Shown here: piece by piece, positions 10,923 to 22,694 of the stretch
How the letters are laid out: every line of letters begins with the position of its first letter
Numbering within the stretch: the stretch's first letter is position 1
From: Chrysopilus asiliformis
Taxonomy: Eukaryota; Arthropoda; Insecta; Diptera; Rhagionidae
Length of the DNA stretch: 64,000 nt
Assembly (NCBI GenBank): GCA_964034945.1
Contig: OZ035962.1
Coordinates: 84,465,942-84,529,941 of the forward strand
Reading direction: 5' to 3'
The notes under the pieces: generated by a model
Database searches by the model: none
Seen by the model: the letters and a program-made list of their open reading frames with translations, nothing else
Told to the model about the DNA's origin: nothing
Translations under genes and position numbers: made by a program

Positions 10923-12302
10923 GTTTTGATTTGAACGTGGACGAAAACAGTCCTTAGGTTAAGACATATCCAAAGGTGAAAACCGCGTTAACATTGCTTC
11001 AACGGTTCAGGAGATAGCTGGAGAGGGGTTTACTGGCAAAGGGAAGGGTATTATTAGAGTGGTTCGCCAGGACGGGATCTACAGTCGAAAATGGAGCATT
11101 AGCCTATATGTATCGATCAAGAGAGACACGCACCGAGTGTTTTTTTTTATTATTTCTGAATAACTCAAAAAGCAAATCAGATCCCAATAAAATTTGGGTC
11201 ACGAATTTTTATGAGAGTTGATTTGGATCTCTGATCGGATCATTAAAAAAAACATCTAATGTTGATCCTCATTAGGTCAACGCATGAAATCTCTGTTAGT
11301 GTCTTGATCACGAAGGACGCGGACGAGGGAATGGAGTTAAAATTTCTCTATATATATTTAGAAAGTATATATTCAAAATTTATAAGAATTACTACGTCAA
11401 AAAATAAATGCTTTCCAAAATAAGATAAAAATTCGAAATTCGATTGTTACAAAAATATTTAGAGAATTTTTCCTTTGGTAAAAGAGGTCATCGGCATTAA
11501 TTGCGTTGTAATAAAAATATTAAACAAACCCCATGTCCACTTAACATTTTCAATCGCAATCAATGACCGATGTCTTACCTTGAAGTCCACATTCCAGGCG
11601 AATTCCAAAAATTGTTGATAATCACGAATATTAAAATCGCAAAAAGGTACGAATGAAAAAAAGAAATCGCATATGTGACGCAATTTCAATCAAAATTTTG
11701 GTATGTTCATCAAACACTTGATGTGTCGGAATAATTGCCAAAAGAATAAAGGCGACTATCAAATGTTTTAATCCAACATTAAGCTAATATGTGTACAATC
11801 GACAGACTGATGTTTATTTTTATACTTTCAATCAAAATTCCATTCCAAATTGATAAAAAATTAAAACAACAAAAATCAAATATGAAATCTTTACTCTTAT
11901 TCCAGTTTATTAATCGCAACTTTTTTTTGTAGTCACAATTTGGATTTTTTTTTGCAAAAGACGTGCGCACCCCCTTGATTCAAGTCTTATCGCAATCTAA
12001 ATTCCAAAGCCACTTGAAATTTAAAAAGGAAACATTGAAATTAATTTGAAACTGTCACGAGTTCGTCAGTTTTTTTTAAAGATGAGGACTTTTGACTTTA
12101 AGAATTAGGGCCAGTGAATGAGTATTTCTTATGTTTCTTAAAATTAATTGCAATGGAAATTATCCATAAATGGACTAAAAATTAAATATGTACTTAAATA
12201 TTTTCTTCCGTAAAAACAGAAGATTCAAATTCTTACCACGTCCTTTTTAAAATTCGGGTACACTTCGTGCGATTTTTTCCCCAAAGTGGCAGATTAGTGT
12301 AA

Positions 12303-12520
12303 AGCCCAATTCAGACTAACGATTGCGATTACGATTGCGATTACTATTGCGATTACGATTGCGATTACGATTGCGATTACGATTGCGATTACGATTGCGA
12401 TTACGACTGAGCTTCCTCGATCAATGAGATCAAAGCTTTCATTTTCCTATCGTCCAAAGCTTTGATCTCATTGGTTGAGAAGCTTCAATCGTAATGGCAA
12501 TCGTTAGTCTGAATTGGGCT
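12303..12520. mobile_element. MITE with TAA duplication (PIF/Harbinger-like)
   Basis: The ends AGCCCAATTCAGACTAACG and its reverse complement are flanked by TAA on both sides (12300-12302 and 12521-12523). A 12-bp minisatellite (GATTGCGATTAC, about 7 copies, one unit varying to GATTACTATTGC) follows the left end, and a second inverted pair ('gatcaaagcttt') lies inside. TAA duplications are typical of PIF/Harbinger elements; that class is inferred from the duplication only. Confidence 0.85.
12318..12408 (+). repeat. 12-bp minisatellite GATTGCGATTAC
   Basis: Consecutive copies of GATTGCGATTAC with one variant unit. It lies inside the MITE at 12303-12520, next to its left end. Confidence 0.9.
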
Positions 12521-12589
12521 TAATATCGGCCACTAAAGTCAGTAATTTTTACACTTCAGGAAAGTATTTTTGTTTATTACGCATAACAC

Positions 12590-12770
12590 GGTCTATACTC
12601 CTACAACACGATCTCCTATAACACGGTTTCGCTCTAACTCGGTTTCGCTCTAACACATTTATGTATTTGCGGAAAACCTCGTATAGCACGGCCTCCTATA
12701 ACATGGTTTCTTACAACATGGCATTTTTCAGGAACCTATCTACCGTGTTATAGGAGAGTTACCTGTACTT
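12590..12770. repeat. Cluster of 'ctataacacggt' motifs
   Basis: The motif AACACG or AACATGG recurs about seven times, mostly direct, with an inverted copy at the right end (accgtgttataggag). The right edge 'gagagttacctgta' read backwards begins TACAGGTAACTC, like the TA-CAG end of a pogo-type element, but no matching left end was found. Confidence 0.5.
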
Positions 12771-14966
12771 TGCCCGCACACAACTGAAACAGAATCGGCC
12801 AAGCCTGGGCCCCGATTATGGAATCCGATTATGGAAATCTACTTTTGGAAAATCGTTTCGCATGATTTAACAATGATTTGCAGATTTCTCAAGGAAATTC
12901 ACTTAAAAAACTGAATGGAGGTAGAAATTACTATCTTGACATAACAATTGTGTACTAATCATCGGCGATAGTGATTGACTTGATGGAAATTTAATCCGTG
13001 CTACCAAACGTCAGGTAGATTCGCAATTAGCACGTGCTAGTGGCAAAATGTTGGGTTTTCCCACAAAATTTTGCGGAGTTTCTAAAATCCAAATTTCACC
13101 TTGCTGGGATTTCTTTCAAATATATTGCGTATTACTGCGGACTTTTTTGTTCAAACAGCATATCGTTCCGTTGCGTACAAAAATCGCGATAAGCACTTTT
13201 TTTTACGTTCAGAGCCGCTAAATCACAGAACAAAAACAACAACAAGAAAATCTGAACTAGTTAATTTTTTTCCTATACGATTTTTTCCCGAATGAAATCT
13301 TATCAGTGAGTAACTCTTAGGTGTTCTCATAAAACATTTCTAAGAAATAATTGTTCCAAGTTGGCTAGCCGCCGACTCCCGCCCGCCGCGGCCGCTTCCG
13401 ACAACTCCGGTGTCCAGATTTCAGAATTCGCTTGTGACAAAAACGTCACAATCTGTGAAATAACAATATTTTCCGCACTTATAAGTACGCATTAAGTATT
13501 TATGCCTTTTTTTTATCAGCGCCGGCACGCTTCCAGACGGACACTTTTTCTACGGGCAGTTTTTTGCCGGTGACACATTTCTTTCAGTACCCACATTTTG
13601 ATGGAAACTTGAGCGGAAAAAACGACTATTTAACTCAGATGGAGTCAAAGTTGATTCAACAGAGCATCACAAATTTATTTTTTGACAAAAATTTCTTAAT
13701 AAACGCTAATCATAACTGCCAGTGTATTATCATTATTATTAATTGTTATGGCCGTTTAATTTGTAAAGACTTTAAAATTTGTACATAGTAGTCAGTGAGT
13801 ATCTCAAATTATTCTGGGAAATGAATTATGCTTGAAACATAGTAGATGGCCAAGCTTTGAAAGATGAATGCTCTTTGAATTTTAAGATTAAAATATGATG
13901 CATCATATTGTAATGACCGAAAATTCTATATTCGGATTGATTATAAAACGGTGAGTAAACAAAGTATTTGAGAAGTATTTTCACTTCCGCTTGACATTTG
14001 ACCTTTCCTTGAGATGAATAACGAAATTTCCTGACAAGATCATGAAAGCTAAGCCACCCATATTCGGAGCAGATGTTGTACAAGTTTTCAATGTCATTAA
14101 CAGTTAGTCACGGAATTACCTGTGAAATTTTATTTTAGTCATCACCGGAAGTACTGAATTTCGGATAGATCAGTTTATAAGATGCCGAAAACAATTTTCG
14201 ATTAATTTTTTGTTCCAATCTGTCTGCAGAGATCATAAGCCGGGTTCTCGACAGCGACTTGGCCATTCATTCCTAAGGTCTGGGAAACCTAGAAGTTTAC
14301 GAAGTTAAGCGAATCCTATTGGCACCCCTACTCATGGGCTAACTAAGTTTCATGCGTCTTTCCTCTCTTGGTGAAAAAATAAGTCATAAAAGTGTAAAGT
14401 TTATCTTGTAAGGAATTATTTGAAACCAATTTTCTCTCCCCCTACCCTTCCAAATCCTTTTACCGCTCCTCATATTATACCGAAATGACGAAAAATAAAT
14501 ATGGTAGCTCAACTATAACTTTTAAGTTTAAAAATCCGGTGGCTATATTGGAGTCGCCATCTTTTGGGGCAGCACTTTTGCATGTAGTCCTTTCACTAAA
14601 ACTATGGTAAAAATATGTGTTTTTGCCGATTTAGAGTCTCCAAAAATCGAAGTTGCCCCTGGGCCTAAATGCGCCAGAATCATCTGTTCTACTGTTCGAC
14701 TTATCTTCGGACAGCTAAATTTGCTTACAGACAATCGAAACGGTCATAAAAATCAATAAAAATTAGTAATCAAGGCGAACAAATCCTTGGAAGAAGAGTC
14801 TCAACTCTATAGAAAACGCACTTTAGGTCCGGGTTTTCTATTTTGCTAGAAATTTTAATTTTCTAAAATGATAATTTGATTTAAAGTCTTATTCCGTCTT
14901 AAAAATCGCAAACTTCAATTTGTATCGTTTGAAATATTTCATTGTTTTTCTTCTTTTGTATTTCAG

Positions 14967-16343
14967 AAGGCATCATCAGAGAAGAAGCTACCAAAAAGAT
15001 GTTTCTTTTACGAAGGTCGTGGAGAACTCAATACACATACTTACTCTTCGATCATCAATCAAAGAAAACGACTTGGTTTCAATGGGAAAGGTAATCCGAT
15101 GGGTCCAAAAATGCGAGCAAAAGAGAATTGCTTTCTTTTTAACAAACTGCCGGCACTGGTCTTTTTCGATAGTTTTGAACTAGATCGAAGAAATAACAAC
15201 ATTACCGTTGACGATAATCTACATAATAATGTGAACCATAGAAACCATAAATTAATCGACGGATCATCGAATTCACATCAGGTGGAGCATAGTATACAAC
15301 ATCATTCAGTACGACATCATCATGACGATTCACAAAATGTCCTCAAACGACGAAAACACCAGCAGCAGCATCGACATTCAAATCATGAAACCAACCATCA
15401 ACTCCAGGAAGTTGAGCCCAGTACTGCAATTGGCAATGGTCAGGGTCCGGGGGGCATCGGTCCACAACGCAAAGGGCGGAAAAAACGCATACGAAAAAAG
15501 CCGGGCCTTCCGAAACAGAACGAAAATCAGAATCCTAACCGCCAGCAACAGCAAGAAAACATCGAGAGCCGACAACGGCATAGGACTCTGAACGCTAGAA
15601 GTCCTCACGATCGAAGGGTTGTACTGCAACGGGATAGTCTTCTCAAAAAACAACCCCTAACTGCTGATTCGATTCGTAATCGAGTTTTTCATAATTCGAA
15701 TACTGATCGAATCAATGCGAGTAATGCTGGCCCAACGATGCAGGGGCTGGATGGTGGTGTTAGCTTTCAAAATATCCAAGACGAATACTCGAATGACGAT
15801 GCAAGTGCAATAAATGTCTTGCCAAATACTTTGGATAGTTCGACTGAATACCTTTATAGCAATAACAGAAAATATTTAAGTAGTAGTAGTAGCTTTAGTA
15901 ATAATTATAATATTAATCGTAATACTAACAGTTATAATGGTAAAATTAACAATATGAATAATGACGACACTAAAAATGATGATAATTTTATGTTGCGAAA
16001 GCAATTAACTAATAATAATAATTTAAGATTAATAGCCGTAAATAGTCGTAGTAATAGCGGTAGTAGTACTAGTAGTAGTAGTAGAAATCTTAGTAGTAAT
16101 AAAAATAATAGTAATATTAACGATAATTTAATGTTTAATAGCCAAACAAGAAAGTATTATAAGAAATCCGCACCAGCATTAATACCAGCTTCAGTCCAGT
16201 CAACAGTCGTAGGCGATCAATTTGATCCTTCTGGTGTTAGAAACCTGAATGTAAATGACAAAATTACAGCAACAAATTTAGTTAAAATGCGAACAAATCA
16301 TAAAAGTACACACAAAAGTCTGTTACGTAGAAATTTCCAATAA
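14967..16343 (+). CDS. FGF ligand, terminal exon with long Asn/His-rich tail
   Basis: The exon follows a 'ttgtatttcag' acceptor and reads in phase 0 from the donor at 10302 for 458 residues. The first 65 or so complete the trefoil core: KRCFFYEGRGE, NTHTYSSI, then RLGFNGKGNPMGPKMRAKEN and CFLFNKLP, the FGF8-class pattern 'CVF.E..L.NNYT', 'W...F.R.G.P..G', 'FLPR.P'. The internal ATG at 15099 is not the start. The tail, about 390 residues, is low-complexity: His-rich (exon residues about 90-145), a basic cluster RKGRKKRIRKK (about 168-178) able to bind heparan sulphate or be cleaved by furin-like proteases, then Asn/Ser-rich with AAT and AGT codon runs. Fly Pyramus and Thisbe also have long poorly conserved tails. 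The final residues are basic. Confident as an FGF; orthology open. Confidence 0.88.
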   Translation, partial: KASSEKKLPKRCFFYEGRGELNTHTYSSIINQRKRLGFNGKGNPMGPKMRAKENCFLFNKLPALVFFDSFELDRRNNNITVDDNLHNNVNHRNHKLIDGSSNSHQVEHSIQHHSVRHHHDDSQNVLKRRKHQQQHRHSNHETNHQLQEVEPSTAIGNGQGPGGIGPQRKGRKKRIRKKPGLPKQNENQNPNRQQQQENIESRQRHRTLNARSPHDRRVVLQRDSLLKKQPLTADSIRNRVFHNSNTDRINASNAGPTMQGLDGGVSFQNIQDEYSNDDASAINVLPNTLDSSTEYLYSNNRKYLSSSSSFSNNYNINRNTNSYNGKINNMNNDDTKNDDNFMLRKQLTNNNNLRLIAVNSRSNSGSSTSSSSRNLSSNKNNSNINDNLMFNSQTRKYYKKSAPALIPASVQSTVVGDQFDPSGVRNLNVNDKITATNLVKMRTNHKSTHKSLLRRNFQ

Positions 16344-17160
16344 TAAATCATGAAATTTAAATTCAAATCCTTCCTCAACTATACGCTATTGAAAATTAAA
16401 AAAAAATAATTGCTTATTGTTAGTTTAATAATAAAAAAAGGTGAATAAAAAGATTTTGCGAAACTTAATTATAAAAAAAAATATATCTTATTGCAAAAAA
16501 AACTAAGCTAGTGTTCACAATAAATAAATTTGAAAGGATAAACAATTAATCAGTATTTAAAATACATTTTTTTTATTTTCTGTATTTTTTATAACAAAAA
16601 TTTAAACTAAGTTCAAACGAGGAATATTAAAAAAATATAAATTTCATTTAAATGACAATAAATCAACTAAAACACTAAAATAAATTTTCCAATTAAGTGA
16701 AATACACAAAAAACGCAAAGAATAATAATTAAATTCTTTTAAAAACTATAAAAAAATTAAAAAAAAGCTATAATAATAATGCATATAAAACTACTGTAAA
16801 TTTTCTGTCTCTGTTTAATATATGTCTATGCCTCTGTCTCTCGAATATTTATTAAAAAAAAAAACAAACAAAAAATATACATATATACATAGTTATTAAT
16901 AAAAAGATAAAAAAAATTGATGAAATATAAATAGAATCAAAACAGAACAATTCAATACTTTCAATTGAAATGGATGAAACCAATGCAATTTATTAATGAT
17001 ACAATATTCACGTTTGTAACATGAATTGATGGAAAAGAACAAAACAAGCAAAAAACAAGAGCGAAATTCAATAAAAATAGAAACGAAAAACATTTAATTT
17101 AAACAAAAAGTGAATAAAAATCTTTAAAATAAAATTCAAAATTGTGTTTTTCCTAAGAGA
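16344..17160 (+). terminator. FGF 3' UTR with several AATAAA signals
   Basis: The stop codon TAA at 16341-16343 overlaps an AATAAA (16342-16347). Further AATAAA hexamers follow (for example in 'gtgaataaaaag' near 16442, 'acaataaataaa' near 16520 and 'ttcaataaaaatag' near 17070). The stretch is more than 80% A+T. Which signal is used cannot be told. 17161-17600 is unremarkable. Confidence 0.5.
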
Positions 17161-17602
17161 TTTTTGAGAAATTTTATTTCAGAGATTCCTAGTTATTTTC
17201 AATTTTAGGTCATTCGCAGGACGATAAAATCTTCATAAGACTTTAATGGAAAGGTGAGCTCGATTTTACTATCAGGAAGAAAATAATTTTATGATGTTTT
17301 AGGTATTAGAAAATGGTGATTTCATACGAAATCGCACAAAAAATGCGAAAAATTTAAGTTATCCTCTCCGATTTCGGTGAAGTTTGGCACACAGATTTTT
17401 TTATGGAAAAAAATAATACTCAATTTTCTTGTTTCACCATGCGGCCATTATTTTGGGTTTTAAAAGGGCTTGAAGAAGACAAAAATGCCAATTCTTCCCG
17501 CTAAAATGACAATTTTTTATGCCAATTCTCTCCGCTTTGAAAAATTTGTGTTTTCTAAACTATTCATTCTACAGAAAAAACATATAAGATATTGTTTTCT
17601 TA

Positions 17603-17913
17603 CACTGAGAGAAAATAATGGCGCAAAATGATATGAAACGCAAATGATTTTACTATTTCCACTATAAAACGGCGCCATTGCAAATAATTGTAAAATTTAC
17701 AATACCAGTAGTAAAAGTATATGTTGAAAGGTATTTCTGAAAGGTATGGTTTTATCCTTCCACATGATAATTTCGTATTTAAAAATTATGTTTATATATA
17801 TAGATACATTTTAATGCTGGAAATAGTATAGTTGGAAATTTTAAACGAAACATTTACATAGCTAAAATTTAGAATGCGGAATGCAAATATTACAGTGGAT
17901 TTTTCTCTCAGTG
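17603..17913. mobile_element. MITE with CACTGAGAGAAAA ends
   Basis: The left end CACTGAGAGAAAA and the right end TTTTTCTCTCAGTG are inverted copies with TA on both sides (17601-17602 and 17914-17915). A pair of inverted inner motifs ('ttttactatt', 'gtagtaaaag') is visible. There is no coding capacity. It is related in termini to 2625-2864 and to a single end at about 28190. Confidence 0.75.
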
Positions 17914-18036
17914 TATAAATTGTTGGGCTATTCAAAATAATTGAGACAAAAAATTTCACGTACTGTTGAAAGACTTTTTCTCTCAGTGTAGAAATTGTTG
18001 GGCTGTCCAAAAAATTGAGACAAAAAATTTCAAGTA
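17896..18036 (+). repeat. Two-copy tandem repeat, about 76 bp
   Basis: 'tttttctctcagtgtataaattgttgggct' continues to 'gagacaaaaaatttcacgta' and then repeats with a few changes. The second unit is interrupted by the element at 18037-18427; its end ('tactgttaaaagac') appears after that element. Confidence 0.8.
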
Positions 18037-18427
18037 GGGTAAAGTATCCAGAACTGAGCCCCGGCACCAGTTCTGAGCACCCCTGTTAATTTTCCGGCTA
18101 AAACGAGAATTGTGCACGATTGAGCCGATTAAACCACATTTCACAACGTGATGAAACCAATTGTTCTTCGAATTCAATTCTTATTTCTATAAATTACTAA
18201 TTTAATACGGGGGGCTCAGAACTGGATTTTGGGATAATTTCCACATTTACACATAATACTTTTTTATCCAAATTGTTGAGGAATAATATGTATATGTTAA
18301 TTTAATTTAAACATTCCATACTTTCGACCAGTAAGTATAACTTTCTCAGAAAGTATACGGAAGACAAAGAAAATATGATATGAAGTGAAAAAAGGCTTAA
18401 GGGGGCTCAGATATGGGTATTTTACCC
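18037..18427. mobile_element. TIR element with TA duplication and GAGCCCC motifs
   Basis: The left end GGGTAAAGTATCC..CTGAGCCCC and the right end GGGGCTCAGATATGGGTATTTTACCC are inverted, flanked by TA (18035-18036, 18428-18429). The flanking 76-bp repeat shows the uninterrupted site. Its build is like 53218-54193: TA target, GGG termini and repeated AGCCCC motifs. Confidence 0.8.
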
Positions 18428-18439
18428 TACCTACTGTTA

Positions 18440-18770
18440 AAAGACGAGGAAATGATTTGTATCTGTCAGATCAGAATCAAATCTTGCAATTCAATTCAAA
18501 AAAATCGATTCTAGGGGTTTTTAGGGAAGCTGACTTCGATTCTGGTATTAAAAAGTCCGCAAGGATAACGGAAGGTCCTGCAAGGATAGCGTGATTATCT
18601 TTGTCCTCAAATTTTCCGGAAAAAATCTCTCCCAGAGGTTTTTAAGGTCGCTGAATCCGATTGTGACATTAAGAAGTCTGTAAGGATAACGGAAGGTTCT
18701 GTTAGACTAGTGTGATTAATCTTTTCTTTTTTGATTTTTAGTCGCACTAATCAAATACAAAATGACTAAA
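18440..18770 (+). mobile_element. Family D fragment
   Basis: It contains 'gtccgcaaggataacggaag' and 'tctgtaaggataacggaagg', variants of the family D pair of 'ttatccttacagga'-type motifs, and 'gtcgcactaatcaaatacaa'. Other copies are at 25616-26206, 29069-29550, 33345-33620, 49931-50245 and 50870-51690. Confidence 0.5.
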
Positions 18771-20280
18771 AATTAAAAAAATTTTTTTTTAAAAAGCTTT
18801 TATCTAAAAAAATGCATCAGATAAAATAAATTTCACACATCACAACTCAAGTAGAATACCTACACCACCAATTAGTAGAGAGCCTGTATACCACAGAAGT
18901 CTATCAGTGTTTTTGAAATGAGCGAAAAAATCTCTTGAACTCTGAAACGAAAAAAAATTCAAAATGTTTTCTTGTTGCCAAATCAAAAAATGTTGCCAAA
19001 TCAAGCATTTTATAAGACTTTAAAATTTTACAAAAATTTTAAGATCTTACAATCTCTATTTTAATATTTTGTAAAACTCAACACACTTCGTCGTGATAAA
19101 TAATTTTTGGAAATAAAAAAGAGGTGTGACCAATACAATGTCTGGATACTTCTGTAAAACAATGGACGGCTCGAAATTTTCCTCGAATAAATTCAAAATA
19201 AATGGCGTACGTCTGGAAAATGATTCAGCAGTAATATTTTTCAGCTGAAATATCATGTTATGAAATTCGTGGAGCAGTTCGGGGATCCAGATCAACCAGA
19301 AATGGCTGTAAAAGTAAAAAAAAATCCTTATCAGAAATCATTTTGAGTGCAGCCTATACACCTGTCATATTCAATTTTTTTGTTTTCCTCAATTACTAAT
19401 ATATTGTAAGTACCTTTGACTGGGGATAAACCTTTTGGGGTACAATCAAAATGTCTCCACCATGCAAGTTTTCACCAGATTTTTAAGAATGGATTTCTGA
19501 TTAAAATCGTTTTAATTGACAGATACGCCACACGCTGACCAAACAATACACTTGAGCCAAAAAAAAAAATAGAAATATTATAAAAAAGCGACCGAATATC
19601 ATAAAAAAATTTCTACTGAATTTCTGCTTATCCTACAAACTTCCGGCAATATCAGTTCAAGAACTTTGTGTTAAAAAATAATAAAAAATATCTTCAGTGT
19701 TTACTTAAAACCATCGCAGCTCTGGCTTTTCATTGATAAATGGATTTCGATTTCTGGTTTCAAATAAAACTGATTCCTTATCTTAAAATGTCGCTGTCTA
19801 TTTTTTAAGTTTGAAGGAGAAAAAAGTTTTGTTGTGATTTTTTTTTCTCTAAATATTATTTTTTAGGTGTTTTGACTATGAGTATTTCAATTTTATGATA
19901 AAAATTTCATTAATAGAGACAATAAGCTGTCTGACTTTAAGACGTTAGGGGACGTTTTTTTTTCGATGAGAAGATCTTAAGTTGTTTATCCCATAAAATG
20001 TAGTTTCGTGACGTGCTATTCAGGTTTCTCAAGAGATCCACTCGTCTGGAAATGTAATAACACTTAAAGTAATATTATATCTGAATAGGACTTGATTTTC
20101 TTATATCAAAAGCTACTTTTTTCAAGAAATTAAAAAAAAAAGTGTTGCGAGGTATTTCGGTAAGTCTCTATGCTGTTAATAGGTTTTAAATCTTACAAAT
20201 GTTCTCTGTAATTAACTTCTATGTGTCCCTTGGTGTCTATATGATTCCAGCTTACTTCAAATAGTCATATTATATCAGAT
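18771..20280. other. Unique-looking region with a possible minus-strand exon
   Basis: No repeat was recognised apart from A/T runs. See the separate entry for 19056-19305. Confidence 0.4.
19056..19305 (-). CDS. Hypothetical terminal exon
   Basis: On the minus strand a pyrimidine-rich acceptor ('ttttacttttacag') is followed by one base and then 82 sense codons. The translation has ordinary protein composition: WIPELLHEFHNM, an N-linked site NIT, ESFSRRTPF, FEENFEPSIV, a hydrophobic segment IVLVTPLFYF, and the C-terminus EFYKILK. About 130 bases upstream on the same strand a short frame reading DILIVPQKVYPQSK ends at a possible donor 'aaggtactt'. I do not recognise the family. It may be an exon of an unidentified gene, a degraded gene, or chance. 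Confidence 0.3.
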
Positions 20281-20590
20281 ATATCTTACAGGAGTTTATT
20301 AGATTTAGTATACCGTTCGTAACGCAACGAACCAATCATCGGACACAAAAATGAACTAAACCAGGGTGTTAGGGATAACAAAAATTTTTGATTTCCGCAA
20401 GTCCGTCCATCCGTCCGTCTGTACGTGAAACCCATAACTTTCGAAAGGACTGAGCTAGAGACTTGAAATTTTAAATAGGTATGTTTCTCGTAAATGGCTA
20501 GGCTAAGTTCTTGATCGGGCAAACTTGGCTCCCTCCCCTATACAAACGTAACATTTTTTTGCAATTTTCTCGAAAATTTTGATTCATATT
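20281..20590 (-). mobile_element. Family B copy
   Basis: Reverse complement of the family seen at 1-345: 'tatcccta acaccctggttt', 'gtctctagctcagtcctttc' and 'taaacggtatac'-type ends, with only a short GTCCGTCC tract at 20404-20420. Confidence 0.65.
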
Positions 20591-20869
20591 GAAAAATTTA
20601 TAAAGGTAAAATGTGTTTAGAATAAAATTTTACATAACTCATCCACACATCAAAATCCAATCGGACCACTCTTTTCCCCTTCTCTATACAAAATAAACAT
20701 TTTCTATGTCATCGTATAGAGTATTTGACGATTGGCCCTTGGCAATCGTAACTTTTCTTAAGTTTTTTTAAAATTTTTGTTATTACCTTTCACCTGCCAC
20801 TATTTTTCAAACTGAGGGCTTAAGTTTGCCCTACAAGAAAGCGTTACGCGGAGCGGCCAGAGCGGCAGG

Positions 20870-21640
20870 TAGGGATGCCAACGATACCTCGATATTTGCA
20901 AAACATCGAGGTATCGTTGAAAAATATCGAGTTTTAAACTCGATGTTGAACATGCCGATATATCGAGGTATTGATGTTGCTATCCACGATGTTAGAACAT
21001 TACTCTTCATAAAATTAGTAGAGAAACTAATTTTAGCCGATTTAATATAGCCACTCTACTTAAAGATTTGTTTAAAATTTTTTTTGATATCAATTTTCGG
21101 TTTCATCTTTCTACAAGATTTCGCAAAAAATGAAATTTTACAGAGAAGTTTGGTCCTGATGTGGAAATCCGTTAACCGGAAGTAACCAAAACGGCGGCCT
21201 TTTAAAAACTATGCGGTTTTTTTGCGATTTATTCCTAAACTAACCATTTTCCAGTAATCTTATGTATTACAAAACTTGGAGACAATAAAATTTGCTACAT
21301 TTATGTCTTTTACTAGAACTCCGTATCTCACGCCGTTATGAAGATATGCCGGTATTTCAAAAAAATTAGTTTTTGCGAATATCTCGAAAACTAACGGGTT
21401 TTTGGTGGTTCAACGTATAAGAACAATTAAAACCGTGTTAATTCTACCTGGGTGCACTCCACCCACAGTAGAGCATCCGCCTGGTGGCTAAATTATTTAT
21501 TAAATTTAACTTTTTCAAAACATCGGAAAAACATCGAGGTATCGATGTTTGCAGGACGATGTTTTCTGACATCGATGTCGCCTTAAAAAAAACATCGATT
21601 TTCGATATATCGAGGTTTTATGAACGATGTTGCATCCCTA
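20870..21640. mobile_element. hAT-like element, TIR TAGGGATGC
   Basis: The ends read TAGGGATGCCAACGAT and ATGTTGCATCCCTA. Flanking octamers GCGGCAGG (20862-20869) and GCGGCATG (21641-21648) differ at one position, fitting a slightly mutated 8-bp duplication. Subterminal regions hold many copies of 'aacatcgaggtatcgatgtt'-like motifs in both orientations, as is usual for hAT elements. No transposase frame remains. Confidence 0.8.
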
Positions 21641-21863
21641 GCGGCATGGCGACAACCGCAGTCATTTCCTAAACCCGCGGTGCGGATGCGGCGCAGTGAC
21701 AGTCAGTGTTGGGCAAAACGACGTAAAAAACAGTTTTTTACATTTTCACGTAAAAAACGTAAAAAACTGGTAAAAAACGTAAAAAACCGTAAAAAACGTA
21801 AAAAATAGTAAAAAAACCTAAAAAATGGGACATCGCATTTCCTACAAAGCATGATATGATTAT

Positions 21864-22383
21864 AGGGTTGCCAGACGTCAAAACCGAAAAAGTGTCTTTG
21901 GAGAGAATAAAAGTGATTATTCCGTACAAAAAAGTGACTTTTACAAATCAAAAAGTGATAACAAAAAGTGACATATATATTAAAAGAAAAATAAATATAA
22001 TATGTGGTTTATTTCAGTTTTACATTACACTTTGGTCCTATAATTAAACTTTTATACATAGTATTTTTCTAGAACCCTTATTTCTTTTAAAATTTCCTTT
22101 TCTTTTTGAACGAATTCATAAAATTGCATACAATTTAAGTCTTTAAAATTATATTTTGTTAGCAAAATTTCAAAAATAGGTGGGGTTATTGGGAAACCCT
22201 ATATTTAGAAAGTTCTTTATGTTAATTACAAAATTTAACACAATAAACTTGTTTTGTTGAAAATGCTGTAAATGCGAGATGAATAAAGTGGAAAAAGTGA
22301 CTAAGAACAAAAAAAGAAAGAAAAAGAAAGAAATTGGTCGAAAAGTGACAATTGTCACTTTTATAGTGACGTCTGGCAAGCCT
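21864..22383. mobile_element. Nested TIR element, GTTGCCAGACGTC ends
   Basis: The left end AGGGTTGCCAGACGTCA is matched by TGACGTCTGGCAAGCCT at the right. ATATGAT lies near both edges, suggesting an 8- to 10-bp duplication with changes. The interior repeats 'aaaaagtga' on both strands. The family is not identified. Confidence 0.7.
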
Positions 22384-22694
22384 ATATGATATGATGATAA
22401 CAATGTTTATTCAAAAATAAATAATTACATTTTGCAAATCAGTTAAAATGATGAGAGTTAACAATTTGACAATAGCTTAAAAGCTGTCTGTCAGGGTCGG
22501 CAGAAAAGAAAAATATACATATGATATTGCTTTAAAATCCTTACTTAACAAAAACAAAAATAATAATAATAATGGAAAACATATATAACAATAAATTCAA
22601 TTATTAAATTCATTTATTAGAAATTGTCTGTATTTCAGCGCAGACAAAGCATGACAGTCTGTTTTAAAGTTCTTCTCAGCATTTTAATAGAGAT

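Larger units (their letters stand above)
10303..14966 (+). other. FGF intron, 4.66 kb
   Basis: The intron is bounded by a GT donor (gtaagc) and an AG acceptor (ttgtatttcag). It contains at least three inverted-repeat elements (10594-10715, 10722-10922, 12303-12520), an 'AACACGG' repeat cluster (12590-12770) and a short GC-rich island at about 13366-13410 with a GCGGCCGC site. The open frames inside (for example 13101-13295 and 13564-13788) have no coding character. 10923-12302 and 12771-14966 otherwise hold nothing recognised. Confidence 0.75.

Noticed and set aside
14225..14345. 5S rRNA-like segment
   Set aside because: 'acgaagttaagcgaatcc' recalls the 5S internal control region, but the flanking stems and the downstream GGATGGGTGACC-type box are missing.
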